Source: Stereocaulon alpinum
Lineage: Eukaryota > Ascomycota > Lecanoromycetes > Lecanorales > Stereocaulaceae
DNA: 64,000 bases
Direction: 5' to 3'
NCBI GenBank assembly: GCA_018257865.1
Contig: JAEUBA010000011.1
Location: forward strand, 248,001-312,000
Positions 1 to 10,981 of this stretch are shown in pieces. A program made the position numbers and the translations under genes. The notes below the pieces were generated by a model that was not told the DNA's origin, ran no database searches, and was given only the letters and a program-made list of their open reading frames with translations. Each line of letters opens with the position of its first letter. Position 1 is the first letter of the stretch.

Positions 1-2
1 AG

Positions 3-2360
3 ATCATATTACGACTCCAACGTGAGAGGGGTACGGAAACCAATCAACGCTCAGACTTATACACACCAACTCTCAATGTTGGCAAAACGCCGAAAGAGAA
101 GAAATCGAGAAAATCCAGGACGACAGATGTACTATCGAAATCCGATTGGAGTGAAAAAGTCTTCGTTCTTGTCACATCTGGCTATGTCTTGCAATATGCT
201 GGCGATGGATCTTTTGACCGGTTACCCGAAAAGATTATGCCGTTGAGCAAGGACTCTGCTGCTTTTGCCAGTGACGCAATTCCGGGCAAACCATATGTCC
301 TGCAGATCTCTCAGGTCTCTGATGATGAAGGCAGATTAGACATAGAAGCTTCGAAGTCGATGTTCAAGAAGTTGGGATTGAAAATTGAGTCAAAACGATC
401 TACATCTTGCTTCTTTCTTGTACTCGAGAACCCGGAAGATATGAGTTGCTGGTTAGTAACCGTCAGGAAAGAAATTGAAGCTATGGGCGGTAAGGAATAC
501 AGGCCGGACGAATTCCGCAGACCCACGGCAAGAGACGCTACTCCGCAATTGCAATCGAGACCCAGCCAGCGATATCTAGTCAAAAGAGATCCGAATCGGT
601 TTTCTGGAATGGCTAAAGAGCCGCCGTCTGAGGGATTACATCATGATAAGGTCAGGGCGAATGAAGAATATACGATCAAGCTGAACTTCAATCAATGCCC
701 TGAGAAAGATCGTGACCTATCATACAGCGAGTCCTTGAGCGAGAGCGTCAATGTGAATCAGCAGTCAGCGCTAGCGACGGATTCAATGCCAGCAGTTACG
801 AACAGGCACTCTCTCATTACTCAAACATCTATTGAATCACGCTCTGCGTCAAATATAGCGGCGTCCATCAACCAGTTATACCTCGAAGGACTGAGAGAGA
901 GCCCTCGGCAATCGTATGCCTCTACGAGTGCGAAGACCATAGCAACATCAAACAATTCATCACCTTGCCCCTCCCCAGCGGGATTCCATCCCAATTCCCA
1001 AGACTGGACCGCGCATTCGAATGACAATCGACCTTCAATTTCAGCATCCTCTGGCATTCCTCGCAACTCAACAGTGCCAGGGCCGAGCTCCGTCAGCCAA
1101 GAGATGATAGAAGTCCGCTCTGGCCCTAGGTCATTCCAGCTGGGTTCCGTTCCTACAAAGCAGGACCGACGGACTCCATCCCCGGCGACTCCCAACTTTA
1201 GCGTTCCTACCTTTAGCAAGCGTTATTCTTCCACTGCAAGCTCTCCTTCATTGTCAGCTACGAGAGTAATGACACAGTCTCCTCTAGTCACATTACTCCG
1301 TGAACCGCCTTCGCCACCTATGATTCCAGAAGAAACAGATGTGGTGATAAAGGATGCTGCACCTATAGAAGAATTACAGCATCTTCGTGTCTCTGCTACG
1401 CCGCCGATGAGTTCGGCTTCAGTGATAGGTACCCTGCCGACACCGCCACAATCGTCCGGCTCCCATGACCCTCGGCCAGCGTCAGATGGAGATCGTCCAT
1501 ATTCGCGCCGGTTCTCCTCCCTGCAGTATTCGAAGGGTATCTCCCCAATACAGCTTCCCACTCAAGCACCAGCACCACATCCACCACCGATGATTGCTTT
1601 ACCAGCGTTGCCCGCAGGTGACCGGCCATCACGAGCTTCCCTCTTACCACCTCTGAAGACCACTTTTCCCGCCAAGATAACCAAGCCATCAGCTCGTTAC
1701 TCTATGTTGCCACCGCCGAAGAAAGGCCTCGCCACTCCCCCTACCATCAGACCATCTTCAAGCTCGTCGGCAGCTCCCTTGAAGGCGACTCCCTTGAACT
1801 CTTCACTTGTTCAAGAGACAACTGGAGACCCTGGATATACTGGCTTCATGCAGAGCAGAAAGTTACGCCGTCCAACCACTATGCACGTCCGTGAAAATTC
1901 TGCTCCTGAGCAACCCGAGCCGCTTCCGACCCAAGCATTGAGAGCTCGCAATACTAATGCTTCGCCGCTACGGATTCAACTTCCCACGTCTCGAACCGCC
2001 TCGAAGAGTGTCTTCGATGCCGAGGAATTCACACCACCAGTGGACGCCCCTTCGCCTCCGAAGCCGACTCGTAAGCCCCCAATTCCACCTCCACTTATAA
2101 TCCAACAACCGCAAAGTCAAATTCGCAAGTCTACGCCGCGCGTAGGACGAGAACCTCCTCCGGTATCACCTCCCATCAGGAGTAAGATTACAATCACTTC
2201 ACCTGCGGAAAGCTACTTTGACAGCGCCGCTCCACACCCATTCATCCCACCTATCAAGGTCTCCGAGAGGAAATTCCGTGGATCGCTGGACGGTCCATGG
2301 AATGCTGGTTATGGTGTTGCACCTCAACGAAATTTCCTTGATTTGAATATCCAGACTTGA
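3..2360 (+). CDS. PH-domain protein with long Pro/Ser-rich tail (5' end cut off by window)
   Basis: The frame is open from base 3, so the true start lies before the window. The fragment is about 785 residues. The first ~160 residues contain a pleckstrin-homology-like fold: a WSEKVFVLVTSGYVLQY strand pair, then LPEKIMPL, a KPYVLQISQV strand, and a C-terminal helix around CWLVTVRKEIEAMGG. After that come ~600 residues of low-complexity Ser/Pro/Thr-rich sequence with many PPxP-type motifs, typical of fungal scaffold proteins that bind SH3 domains. No intron is needed in the visible part. PH domains usually bind phosphoinositides or proteins at membranes, so a cortical or signalling role is likely, but I do not recognise a named gene. 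The domain call is fairly secure; partner and pathway are unknown. Confidence 0.8.
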   Translation: MILRLQRERGTETNQRSDLYTPTLNVGKTPKEKKSRKSRTTDVLSKSDWSEKVFVLVTSGYVLQYAGDGSFDRLPEKIMPLSKDSAAFASDAIPGKPYVLQISQVSDDEGRLDIEASKSMFKKLGLKIESKRSTSCFFLVLENPEDMSCWLVTVRKEIEAMGGKEYRPDEFRRPTARDATPQLQSRPSQRYLVKRDPNRFSGMAKEPPSEGLHHDKVRANEEYTIKLNFNQCPEKDRDLSYSESLSESVNVNQQSALATDSMPAVTNRHSLITQTSIESRSASNIAASINQLYLEGLRESPRQSYASTSAKTIATSNNSSPCPSPAGFHPNSQDWTAHSNDNRPSISASSGIPRNSTVPGPSSVSQEMIEVRSGPRSFQLGSVPTKQDRRTPSPATPNFSVPTFSKRYSSTASSPSLSATRVMTQSPLVTLLREPPSPPMIPEETDVVIKDAAPIEELQHLRVSATPPMSSASVIGTLPTPPQSSGSHDPRPASDGDRPYSRRFSSLQYSKGISPIQLPTQAPAPHPPPMIALPALPAGDRPSRASLLPPLKTTFPAKITKPSARYSMLPPPKKGLATPPTIRPSSSSSAAPLKATPLNSSLVQETTGDPGYTGFMQSRKLRRPTTMHVRENSAPEQPEPLPTQALRARNTNASPLRIQLPTSRTASKSVFDAEEFTPPVDAPSPPKPTRKPPIPPPLIIQQPQSQIRKSTPRVGREPPPVSPPIRSKITITSPAESYFDSAAPHPFIPPIKVSERKFRGSLDGPWNAGYGVAPQRNFLDLNIQT

Positions 2361-3357
2361 GTCTTCACGTTCGACCTCTATGTTCTTCTTGCGACAGCTA
2401 TTTCGATTCGGAAAACTTGTTTGATCAAATTATGTTATCCACGGCGGCGCTTACGGAGGACTTTTATGATGTTATGAGTGTTTTCTATATAGACGCCGTG
2501 TCCGGATTTCATAGGCTGGAGGATATGTGATACCCTGTGCAAATAAAGTTGGTAGGATTATGAATGCGATATATTGAAGCTCTTGCTTGAACGTATATTT
2601 TGATATCATCGCGAAGTGATTATGAGTCCTGCGTACGAACTTAGAACACTTGTCCTTGTCAGTCGCGACACCAACCTAGCTGACGTGCGGATACTAGGGA
2701 AGAAGTAGATAAAGTATTCACAAGAAACGAGCCTCGAGATAGACGGACTTTGACTGGCTGTGTTGGCACGGTGGACGAGAACTAAAAGGCTCGTGGGCAT
2801 TGAATTTGGCTGAATTGTGGTTTGAGAGGGAATGCATGAAGCGGAGGCGGTCAAAGAGTTGGACATAATGATGGTGATCTACGGGGGAGTCTCCCTCGAC
2901 GTAGATAGTGCTGCTGAAGATAGACACGCAGATGCAATGGCATTTTAAGCACGGGATTGTGATGGCTCTGGAAACGCCATGATCGAAGGAAGTTGAGGTT
3001 GTCCACTCATTGGATTCACACCTTTCAATACTAGTCCTGCTCTGTATCTACCACTCAATGCAAGTGCTTTCCTACCGAGAATCTCATCGTATTCAAAATC
3101 ACAGTGGTAATATCGCTGGTTCGACTTTCAGGCTCGCAGGAAGCGTGGGGGTTGGGAGGATACCCCCATAAGGCTGAGCCAGCATATTGATCCCGCTTTT
3201 AGCGTCAGACCGGTTTTTGTCATCATGCAGCCTTGGACGAATCCAGTGATCCCGGTCAAGACACAGAAAGGTGAAGAAGCAAGGCTACACCACTTGAGAT
3301 TCTATCCGTCAGGCTAAGACTTGAATTAGGAGAGTGCCTTAGGCTTGAAAACTCACA
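2361..3357. other. Intergenic, no gene seen
   Basis: This stretch holds the 3' flank of the PH-domain gene and the 5' flank of the next gene. Open frames here are short and show no family resemblance. No RNA gene or repeat was recognised. Confidence 0.6.
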
Positions 3358-4488
3358 ATGCCGGACATCGACTCCATTCCAACCTCCTACTCACCTTCAC
3401 GCGCTTATGCCAACGGCTCTGACAGCCGCCACTCACCCTCACCAAGAGCCTCCTCCTCCTCCCTCGCAGCAGCAGCGACTATCAATGCCGGTATTCAGCA
3501 CGAGGACTCTCGTCGCTCTTCCATCACCTCCAACCGCGGCCGTCCATCTCCACAGATCGGGCACAGCGAGCGTAGACGTTCAAATGCGTTTTTGAGCTCT
3601 CACGACCCTGCTCTTCCTGGACCTGGAGAGCTTCAGACTGGAGATCTACGCTCGCCTACGACTATGAATTTCCCGTTTCGCACCGTTAGTCCCCATGGTC
3701 TCGGATCGCCTATCCTCGCACCCCGTCCCCGCGATCGCGCACCCAGCCTTGGAGAGCTCCACCAGGAATTGGAAGCTGAACAGGAGGCCCAAGTGGTAAA
3801 GATTGCTCACAAATTCGTAGTTTATAATTCATGGCGTTTACTGACCTCGCTTCTTCAGAATCGTCTCTTAGAGATGATCCGTGCCCAGCAAGCCCAACTT
3901 ACTGCCCTGCAGAACCAGCAAAACTACACACCTGCTAGTAGCTCCGCCGCCCTCGACGATCATACTCCCCCTTCCGAGCGCTCCTCTTCCTACCCGTATC
4001 CAGCAGCACCAAATCCAGCCACTGCTCCACTCCCCATCGCCCACCCTCGTCCGCGTTCACCCAACGCGCATCCTCCCCTTTCGCTTTCACGTCAGTCTTC
4101 GCGTCGCTCAAGAACACCCAGCCGCACTACATCACCTGCTTTACGTCCAGTTTCCGCTGGGCTGCAGGCACAAAGTGAGGGATGGTTTGGGGAGCGTTCC
4201 TCAATGATGGATGATGGCGCATTCTACCAAGCCGAAACCCAGATGTTGACAAGAGAGAATCAAATGTTGAGGGCGAGGATCAGAGAATTAGGTACGTGCT
4301 TTTCAGCTTCAGTGGGGCCATGTCCTAATATTAAGACAGAACGCCAACTTAGTGAATTGAGCCCCACTTCAATAAACAGCCCACCGATCTCCTCAAGTTT
4401 GGCAGCCCCTCCCGTCGAGGCAGAGCAGGACAGCACTGAGCCTACTACGGGGAACCGTAGTAATCAATTGGAAGAGAAGGAGGACTGA
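3358..4488 (+). CDS. Ser/Pro-rich protein with two short coiled coils, unknown function
   Basis: Start is the ATG at 3358. Two in-frame introns are inferred: 3796-3858 (GTAAAG..TTCAG) and 4292-4339 (GTACGT..GACAG). Removing them joins QEAQV to NRLLEMIRAQQ and RIREL to ERQLSEL, which restores two clean coiled coils. The spliced protein is 339 residues. Order: disordered Ser/Arg/Pro-rich N-terminus, helix around GELHQELEAEQEAQVNRLL (~residues 130-165), a proline-rich linker, a second helix around LTRENQMLRARIRELERQL (~290-310) and an acidic tail. I know similar N-terminal helices from conserved but unnamed fungal proteins. No enzyme motif is visible. Reading through the introns is also possible because neither shifts the frame, but the heptad continuity argues for splicing. 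Confidence 0.7.
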   Translation: MPDIDSIPTSYSPSRAYANGSDSRHSPSPRASSSSLAAAATINAGIQHEDSRRSSITSNRGRPSPQIGHSERRRSNAFLSSHDPALPGPGELQTGDLRSPTTMNFPFRTVSPHGLGSPILAPRPRDRAPSLGELHQELEAEQEAQVVKIAHKFVVYNSWRLLTSLLQNRLLEMIRAQQAQLTALQNQQNYTPASSSAALDDHTPPSERSSSYPYPAAPNPATAPLPIAHPRPRSPNAHPPLSLSRQSSRRSRTPSRTTSPALRPVSAGLQAQSEGWFGERSSMMDDGAFYQAETQMLTRENQMLRARIRELGTCFSASVGPCPNIKTERQLSELSPTSINSPPISSSLAAPPVEAEQDSTEPTTGNRSNQLEEKED

Positions 4489-5129
4489 AGGATTTTGTGA
4501 AGGTTTCAGGACGGAGATTATGAAGAAAAGGCTTTTCTTTAGCGACTACTTTATGAGCATGACACTGGCGAGCGCACTACGCAGGCTATGGTACCAAACA
4601 TCACGAGGTCTGAGATGAAGACAGAACACTGAGACGGGACATGATAACGAGGCCGAGGAGACTTATAAGGCAGGAAACGACGTAGCATTGTATTTTTATA
4701 CCCAGACATGCCCTTAGATAGCAGGCTTCGCAGCCAGATTATGCGGCATGCTGCACTCAAATAGATCAGGACCAATTTCAAATTATTGCAATTCCAAATT
4801 TGCTCCTTATCAACGTGTTGAATATGTGTAGTGCAAAGAATAAGATGATGTAGATGTCGGAACATGTGGGGTAGAACGCGAGCACGCGCTGGGAGTGGCG
4901 CCAACTCAAATCGAGAAAGACTTGACCGTGTTCGTGACCTACTACTCTCTCCGACCACCACACTCTTGGGTTTTCGTACTGGCAACCTTTACTACACCTA
5001 AGTCTAATTGCTTGTGCTCTTAATTGATCATGTCTTAATATCCTCTGACGTGCCTACAGCCATACTGACCTTAATATCAAGAGAGGGATTTTTCTCGCGT
5101 CCTTGCATGAACACCCTAGACATAGAAGC
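4489..5129. other. Intergenic, no gene seen
   Basis: This is the 3' flank of the coiled-coil gene and the probable promoter and 5' UTR of the FHA gene. Minus-strand open frames here look like shadows. Confidence 0.55.
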
Positions 5130-6768
5130 ATGATGGGCTCCTCTCCCTGCCATGTCCCTCTACCAGTCTCCCCTGTTGCTGGCGTGAAGCGTCCGGCTCC
5201 CTCACTACTACCAGCCTTCGAGCCCTCGTCGTCACCGCAGTTACCTCGTCCTATCAAACACCTCGCTCACGCGTCGCCGTCGAAGAACTTTAGAGAGCGT
5301 TCGTACCCTACACCTGTACCTACTTCGTCTACCCTCATACCTTCCTCTTCTCCGCCTCGAGGACCGAACACGCGTCGTCCTGGTCTACAACGCACAATCT
5401 CCACCTTCTCGGAGCGGGCTCCATTAGCGACTGTGCCATCAATCGAACTTTCCAGCCATGGAGAGCCAACACTCATGGGCCGGTCAAGCAATTCCTCCCA
5501 CTATCAACTATCGACCAACAAGCTGATCTCACGAATCCATGTCCGAGCCATCTACATTCCCGCTGACCCTCCAGGCCCTGCAAAAGTGAAAGTTGAATGC
5601 ATGGGTTGGAATGGTGTAAAAGTACATTGTCAGGGGAAACCGTTTGAGCTGGGAAAGGGAGACACGTTCACTTCTGAAACTGAGGATGCGGATATCATGG
5701 TTGATGTTCAGGATGCGAGGGTGTTGTTGACTTGGCCTAAGCATGAAAATAAGATCTCTACGCCTACAGATACGGATCTAAGCTGGGATTCGGAGAATTC
5801 GCCACAGCGTGCTGCTATGGTTGCTGCACGTAGGGGGCCTCCGTATACGAGTCCGCTGAGACAGCAGGCTAGATTGCAGTCGCCTGTATCGCCGTCACCG
5901 GCTGTTCAGGCTACCCATATCCCTGTTGATCCTTCCACTGGATATGGGTCGTCTAATCCCCCAATACCTGTACCGGTCCAGGTTTACGAAGACGAGCCTT
6001 CCGAGGAAGGTCAAGAAGGTTCACCTAAACCAACTCAATCAACTCAATTCGCGTCTCAGCCTCTTGGCAATGCTTTACAGGAATTACAATCCAGCCCTCT
6101 CCAGGACTTCTCAGACAATGATGAAGAAAATGACCCTATCATCACCTCTTTCGGCCCCTTTGGTGCCAACCTCGGTGCTCGCATGGAATCATTTACGACA
6201 AATGCTTCACCACTTCGTCATCCGCTTGAGCCACTCGAGGAGGAGAGTATATCACCCCAACGTGGTGGCCAAGTGGGCATATTACCCAAGCGTCGCCGCC
6301 ACGACCAGGACCGTGACGTCTCAGACTCTTTCCACGTTCGACAGCAGCAACAACAGGAAGCAGAGAAGGACCCTGTCACGAATCATGTTATCAATCAATT
6401 AGCCTACTCGCGTCTGTCATCAACACCACTCTCGACCATATTACATAGTCTGCCAGCTCATCTTAAGGCGCAGCTAGATAGTGATCAATTGAGATCTCTA
6501 CTTGACTGCATACAATGTGTCGGCAAGGTATCTCGTGAAGGCAAGGACGCGGCGGGGAAGCAGTTGGAGAGCGAGTACTATTACATTCCAGAAGGGGATG
6601 CGGACGAGGATAGGAGGGAGATGATGGAGGGGCTTGGAGGGAGGGGGCTAAGAAATTGCCGGAAGAGCCACAAGGTATGTGGTCTCTTTAACTCTGCCCG
6701 GAATATGTAGTGGAATATAGAGAGGGCTGACTTAAGTGCAGCAATACTTTTGGCGTAAGCCAAAATAG
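5130..6768 (+). CDS. FHA-domain protein, Tos4/Plm2-like
   Basis: The upstream open frame has no ATG, so the start is taken as 5130 (MMGSS...; 5133 is equally possible). One intron, 6675-6741 (GTATGT..TGCAG, branch CTGAC), separates ...CRKSHK from a last exon coding QYFWRKPK; without it the conserved C-terminus is lost. The protein is 523 residues. N-terminal KRPAPSLLPAFEPSSSP is followed by an FHA domain at about residues 110-205, with phosphothreonine-binding type motifs LMGRSS and LISRIHVRA. A long disordered region and a C-terminal conserved block (EGKDAAGKQLESEYYYIPE to FWRKPK) follow. In yeast, Tos4 and Plm2 are SBF-regulated FHA proteins acting in G1/S transcription and checkpoint responses; a nuclear role here is inferred from that family. 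No cell-cycle promoter element was verified. Confidence 0.8.
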
Positions 6769-7576
6769 CTTCCCCCCAACCTCACGTCGTCTTAGGACGT
6801 GCGATCGCCACCGAAAAGCCGCTGGCTCAACCTCATGCGATCATCAACGATACTCACACTACTCGCATTCCCTTCCATTATCCAAAGTCTCTCTTTAAAC
6901 GACTACGAGATACCACCCATTACCTACACCTACCCCATTTCCCCATACCTTTGTCCATCCATTCCACTTTGCCTCAGGATACCATACTAGCGTGCGTGCA
7001 TAGCGAGGAGCATTGATTGATTGATTTATTGATTGTTCGGATATTCATTCCTACATGCATGATACCAGCATGCAAAGAGTCGAAAAGTAGAGGTATATGG
7101 AGAGAGAAGATGGTAGGATAGGATACAGAAAACATGAAAAGATTTCAAATGAGGCCGCTTTGGTATTAGAGTACTGTATCCTCGAACTCAAACCCTCTCC
7201 ATCCTGTCTCGTTTGCCTGGCGATCGATCCTCTTGGAAACGTACCCATGTCTCTCTCTCGAATGAGTCTTCCTTATCGCGACCACGGAAGTCTTGCGTTA
7301 ACTTACTAGGCAATAGCAGTGCTGCTTCTCTTCTCAGGCGTAAAAGGAATCCAGGAGCACCTAGCCTCTCTTCTCCTAGCACAAAGCGAGTTAGGGGACT
7401 GCGTCTTCGATAAGCAACAAAGTTCACTCCGCTCAGAGAGAAGACAAGACAAGACAAGACGAGAACTCTTTTGTTCAACATCTCTTCATGTTTTTCTCCA
7501 AATCTATGTACAGAAGCCTCCAAATTCCCCATCATCATATCACATCACATCACACCGCATCGTGTCCCCTCGTGTT
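6769..7576. other. Convergent 3' flanks, no gene seen
   Basis: The space between two convergent genes holds only short frames. A small (ACAAG)n microsatellite lies at about 7440-7465, and TTGATTGATTGATTTATTGATTG-like simple sequence lies near 7014-7036. Confidence 0.6.
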
Positions 7577-8990
7577 TTACAATTGCTCATTAACAAACAA
7601 CCCCGCCATACCCTGCCCCGTCCCAATACACATACTCGTAAGCAGCACCCTCTTCCCCTGCCGTCTACACTCGCTCAACCCCGTACAAATCTGTCTCGCG
7701 CCCGTCGCGCCCAATGGATGTCCCAATGCAATAGCGCCGCCTCTAACATTCAGCTTGGCCGGATCGATGTTGAGGGTGTTAGTGCAGTATACGGCCATGG
7801 AAGCGAAGGCTTCGTTGATTTCTATCAGGTCGATATCTTTGTGGAGGTCGAGGTGGAATTTGGAGAGGAGTTTGGGGATCGCGAGGGAGGGGCCTATGCC
7901 CATTATTCGGGGGGCGACGCCGGCTACGGTGGCGCCGCAGTATTTGGCTAGGATGGGTTGGTGGAGTTCGTGGGCGCGGGAGCGCTTCATTAGGAGGATC
8001 GCGGCGGCTGGGAGGGGGTGTTAGATGGAGTTGCGAGGATAGGGGGGAGAGAGTATATGTACCTCCATCAGTGACCTGGCTTGAGTTTCCGCCTGTGCTT
8101 CTGTCGCCGTATGCGGGGAATGCGGGGCGGATCTTGCTCAGGGACTCGAAGGTGGTGCCGTATCGTGGTCCTTCGTCCTTTGTCAGGGTAACCTCCTTCA
8201 TCTCCCCCGTCTTCGGATCCTTGATCTTAGTGGTAAAAGGCACAATCTCATCATCGAACCAGCCTGCCTTCTGCGCCCTTTCGGCCCGCTGATAGCTCTC
8301 GGCCGCAAACCTATCCTGCGCCTCCCTGCTAATCTCAAAGTCTTTCCCGACATTCTCACTTGTCTGCCCCATAGGCTGGTTGCAATCATTCGCATTTGGG
8401 TCTTTGAGAATCTCATCATGGAAAGGCTTATCGAGGCGATCCCCACCTTCAGACATTGATTCTGCGCCAATGGCGACACCGATGTCGATGCTGCCGGACA
8501 TGATCTGATTCGCAATATCTTGCACGGCTTTAAGGCCGGAAGAGCAAAAGCGGTTTACGGAGCTGGCGGCTGCGGTGGTGGGGTAGCCGGCTGCAAGGGA
8601 GGCGGCGCGCACTATGTAGGCTGCTTTGCCGTTGGAGACCTGGGAGCTTGTTGGAATGGTTCGAACATGGCTAAAGGATAAGAGCTTACGTTGCCGAGGC
8701 ACACATCCTCGATCATCTGAGGGTCAATTCTTGACTTGTCGAGGACCTGCTTGAGTAGGGTGTAGACGATAAAGTCGAGAGGTGTGTCTTTGAGGCCACC
8801 TTTGCCGGCTTTGGTCAGGGGTGTTCGTATGGCGAGGGTGATAACTACATCGTCGGGGTTCTTCTGCGTTCTGTTGATTGATTAGCAGGGGCAACGAGTT
8901 TGAGGGCGGGGAAAGCGAATACATTGCTGAGAGCCCGCTCTTGCCGGGAGTGAGGTGGCTGAGGATTGAATTGAGTCGTTCGGTAGCCAT
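7577..8990 (-). CDS. Peroxisomal 3-ketoacyl-CoA thiolase (acetyl-CoA acyltransferase)
   Basis: Four exons on the minus strand: 8990-8923, 8870-8690, 8639-8063 and 8007-7577, separated by introns of 52, 50 and 55 bases that all keep the frame. The product is 418 residues, normal for the family. It catalyses the last step of beta-oxidation, splitting 3-ketoacyl-CoA with CoA to acetyl-CoA. Residues 5-13 (RLNSILSHL) fit the PTS2 consensus R-L-x5-H-L exactly, so import through Pex7 into peroxisomes is expected. The nucleophile is Cys115 in NRFCSSGL. The general-base His372 is in ALGHPLG and the second Cys402 in MCIGTGQG. QPMGQTSENV and EINEAFASM are family signatures. It is an ortholog of yeast Pot1 (FOX3). 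No frameshift or unusual composition. Confidence 0.95.
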
Positions 8991-9669
8991 GGTTGTGAGC
9001 GCAGAGACAAAGAAGATACTTGAGAGGGGGGAACGGAATTGGAGTGAGAGAACTGTGGATGTTGAGATGGAGGAGAAGAGGATGCAGAATAACAAAGCCG
9101 TCATTTGAAGCCGAGGTCCAGCGTGCTTGGCAGGCTTGGCAACATCGTATCGCGCTAGCTTGACCTAGCCGCTCGCTCCGCTTTGATTCGAACCCCTGAA
9201 ATCGAGGGCAGACGAACGTTCATCAACTTTCACAGGGGACTCCGGGTGAGATATCATTCATTCAACATACTATTGGGACTCAGTACGGGGTGGGTTCTTG
9301 ACCATTGCATATCACCCAAAAGAGCGCCGTCTTCGTCGAACGTCTGTCCTGCCTAATGAGATTTCCCAGCCTACGCTAAAGGTAAAAGGCCCAATCTTGT
9401 CAAGGCCAGGGTATCGAAATATTCCATATTTATCGTCGGTCTGAGTGCTGGTTGCAGTTGGCCTTGTGCTAGCATATTCAGAGAAGCATCCATGAGCGTT
9501 TTGTATCTAGGTTGAAAGCCTATAGTTCCGTTACTGGACAAAATCGCTATAAACAGGTCCTAAGTACCACTATTGATGTCTCCTTCCTTCTTTCCCCTCT
9601 ATCTCCAGCTATTTCTGCGACACCCTCTGCTTTCTGTACTTATAGACGTCCGTTCTTCGCAGAGAAGCC
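8991..9669. other. Intergenic between thiolase promoter side and a broken gene
   Basis: No coding sequence recognised. A tRNA B-box-like word (TTCGAATC on the minus strand, near 9185-9192) has no folding partner around it and is not called as a tRNA. Confidence 0.55.
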
Positions 9670-10981
9670 TTACGTTGGTACATCCCGCTTACGTACGGGC
9701 CCAAGAAGGCTGCTGACTTTACCCAACGGATCTAGTCCCACTGGGGCGGTAGTATAGAGGTTATGGCCATTCTTATTGAACTCCTTGATCACCTTTTGAC
9801 CGCCATCCTCCTTGATCATCCAGTCCGCGAATTTGTTCGCTACATCCTTGTTTTTGGCAGAAGTACCGACGAGTAAATGCGCTGGGTTTAGCAGAGGATC
9901 ATCTTCGTCGTCCTTGCCTTGCGCCTAGATCCAATACACTTAGACTCATCACTCAACTCTCATGCGAAAAGCTCGTGGGATGCTTTGAAATACATACGAA
10001 TATTGTCAACTTATCTCGGACGGTGGATTCAATCGCACACCAGGTGCCGAAATCTGTCAAAGTATACTCCCCTAGTTCCGCAGCTTTACGAATGGCCTGA
10101 AAAGGGAAATCGTTCAGCATGTGGTACCATGGGGCAACTGGGGGCGCCCATGGAGTTTGACCAATGGTTGACCAGAGGGTGGACTCCTTGATGTTGCATG
10201 CCGAGCTGTCATATCTGAGGAATGACCTGTCAGTAAGCGAAAGTATAATCCGCGATCATTCCCTGGACCACTTCTCAAAGTCAATTGGAAGGCTAAGGTA
10301 TACCGTGACAAGAATCTGATTGGGTTTTGCGAGCCTTTGGCATTTTCCAATGCACCGAACAGCTGCGTGAGAAGGACGTATATGCTTGACCCGCCATCCA
10401 TAGAAAGTTTCGCGGGATTGGCCTTAGGACCTATAGAGCTATCAGCAAGAACGGCCTCGTGACTTTTGATGAGCTCATGGTGATGTTATGCATGGCTATG
10501 CTGAAACAGATCCGGCAAGGGCCATATTACCCACAAGACTACATGAGAAATTTGTGAGGTGGCAGCATACCAACGAGCATCCAATGATCTCGCCAGACGT
10601 ATTCGACTCGATCAATGACACCGGCGGTCTTTGCAGTGAATTCGGCCACTGCGTGGTACGTGATTCCCACATCGACTACATTCTGATGAAGATAGTCAAT
10701 CGATCCGGATGTATCGGACGTGTACCACTCGATAGAGAACGTGGAGGATCCCTCCTTTTGAGTAGAGCTATGGTGTGAAGATCACACGTTAGCAGGACTT
10801 CACGGCGAACTTCGTCGATGGCCAGGCAGCCTTACAATTTGATAAACTCTTCTGCCAATGCTTATAGAAGACCGCTCTGACCAGACCCTCCGGTCCCGAT
10901 CTTTAGAGCAACTCGAGCATTGGGGTAATGGTATACGGCGTTGGCCGTCACGGCAGGTGTTGAAGTTGGGGCGGTCGCCAT
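9670..10981 (-). pseudogene. Tungstate-binding-like periplasmic-binding-fold protein, broken by one stop
   Basis: Reading the minus strand, five exons can be joined: 10981-10836, 10767-10571, 10430-10304, 10214-9998 and 9924-9670. All introns have GT..AG ends and matching phases, and the total of 942 bases is a multiple of three. The product resembles fungal PBP-fold proteins related to bacterial TupA/PstS-type anion-binding proteins: KIGTGGSGQSGLL, EWYTSDTSGSIDY, VDVGITYHAVAE, YVWRDHWMLVGPKANP, IRFLSRYD, PWAPPVAPWYH and DPLLNPAHLLVG occur in the expected order. The only defect is a TAA at 10864-10862, directly after GQSGLL (codon 40 from the ATG at 10981). No plausible intron removes it. The 5' end is uncertain because no signal peptide is visible, so an upstream exon may be missing. 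A sequence error at this codon is the main alternative. Recent loss of function is likely. Confidence 0.72.

Noticed and set aside
6799..6990. 63-codon frame with a hydrophobic start after the FHA gene
   Set aside because: Lies in the 3' flank; short, Pro/Tyr/Ser-rich, no homology seen.
9180..9215. tRNA B-box-like TTCGAATC on the minus strand
   Set aside because: No T-stem pairing, no A-box at the right distance and no acceptor stem; not enough even for a relic call.
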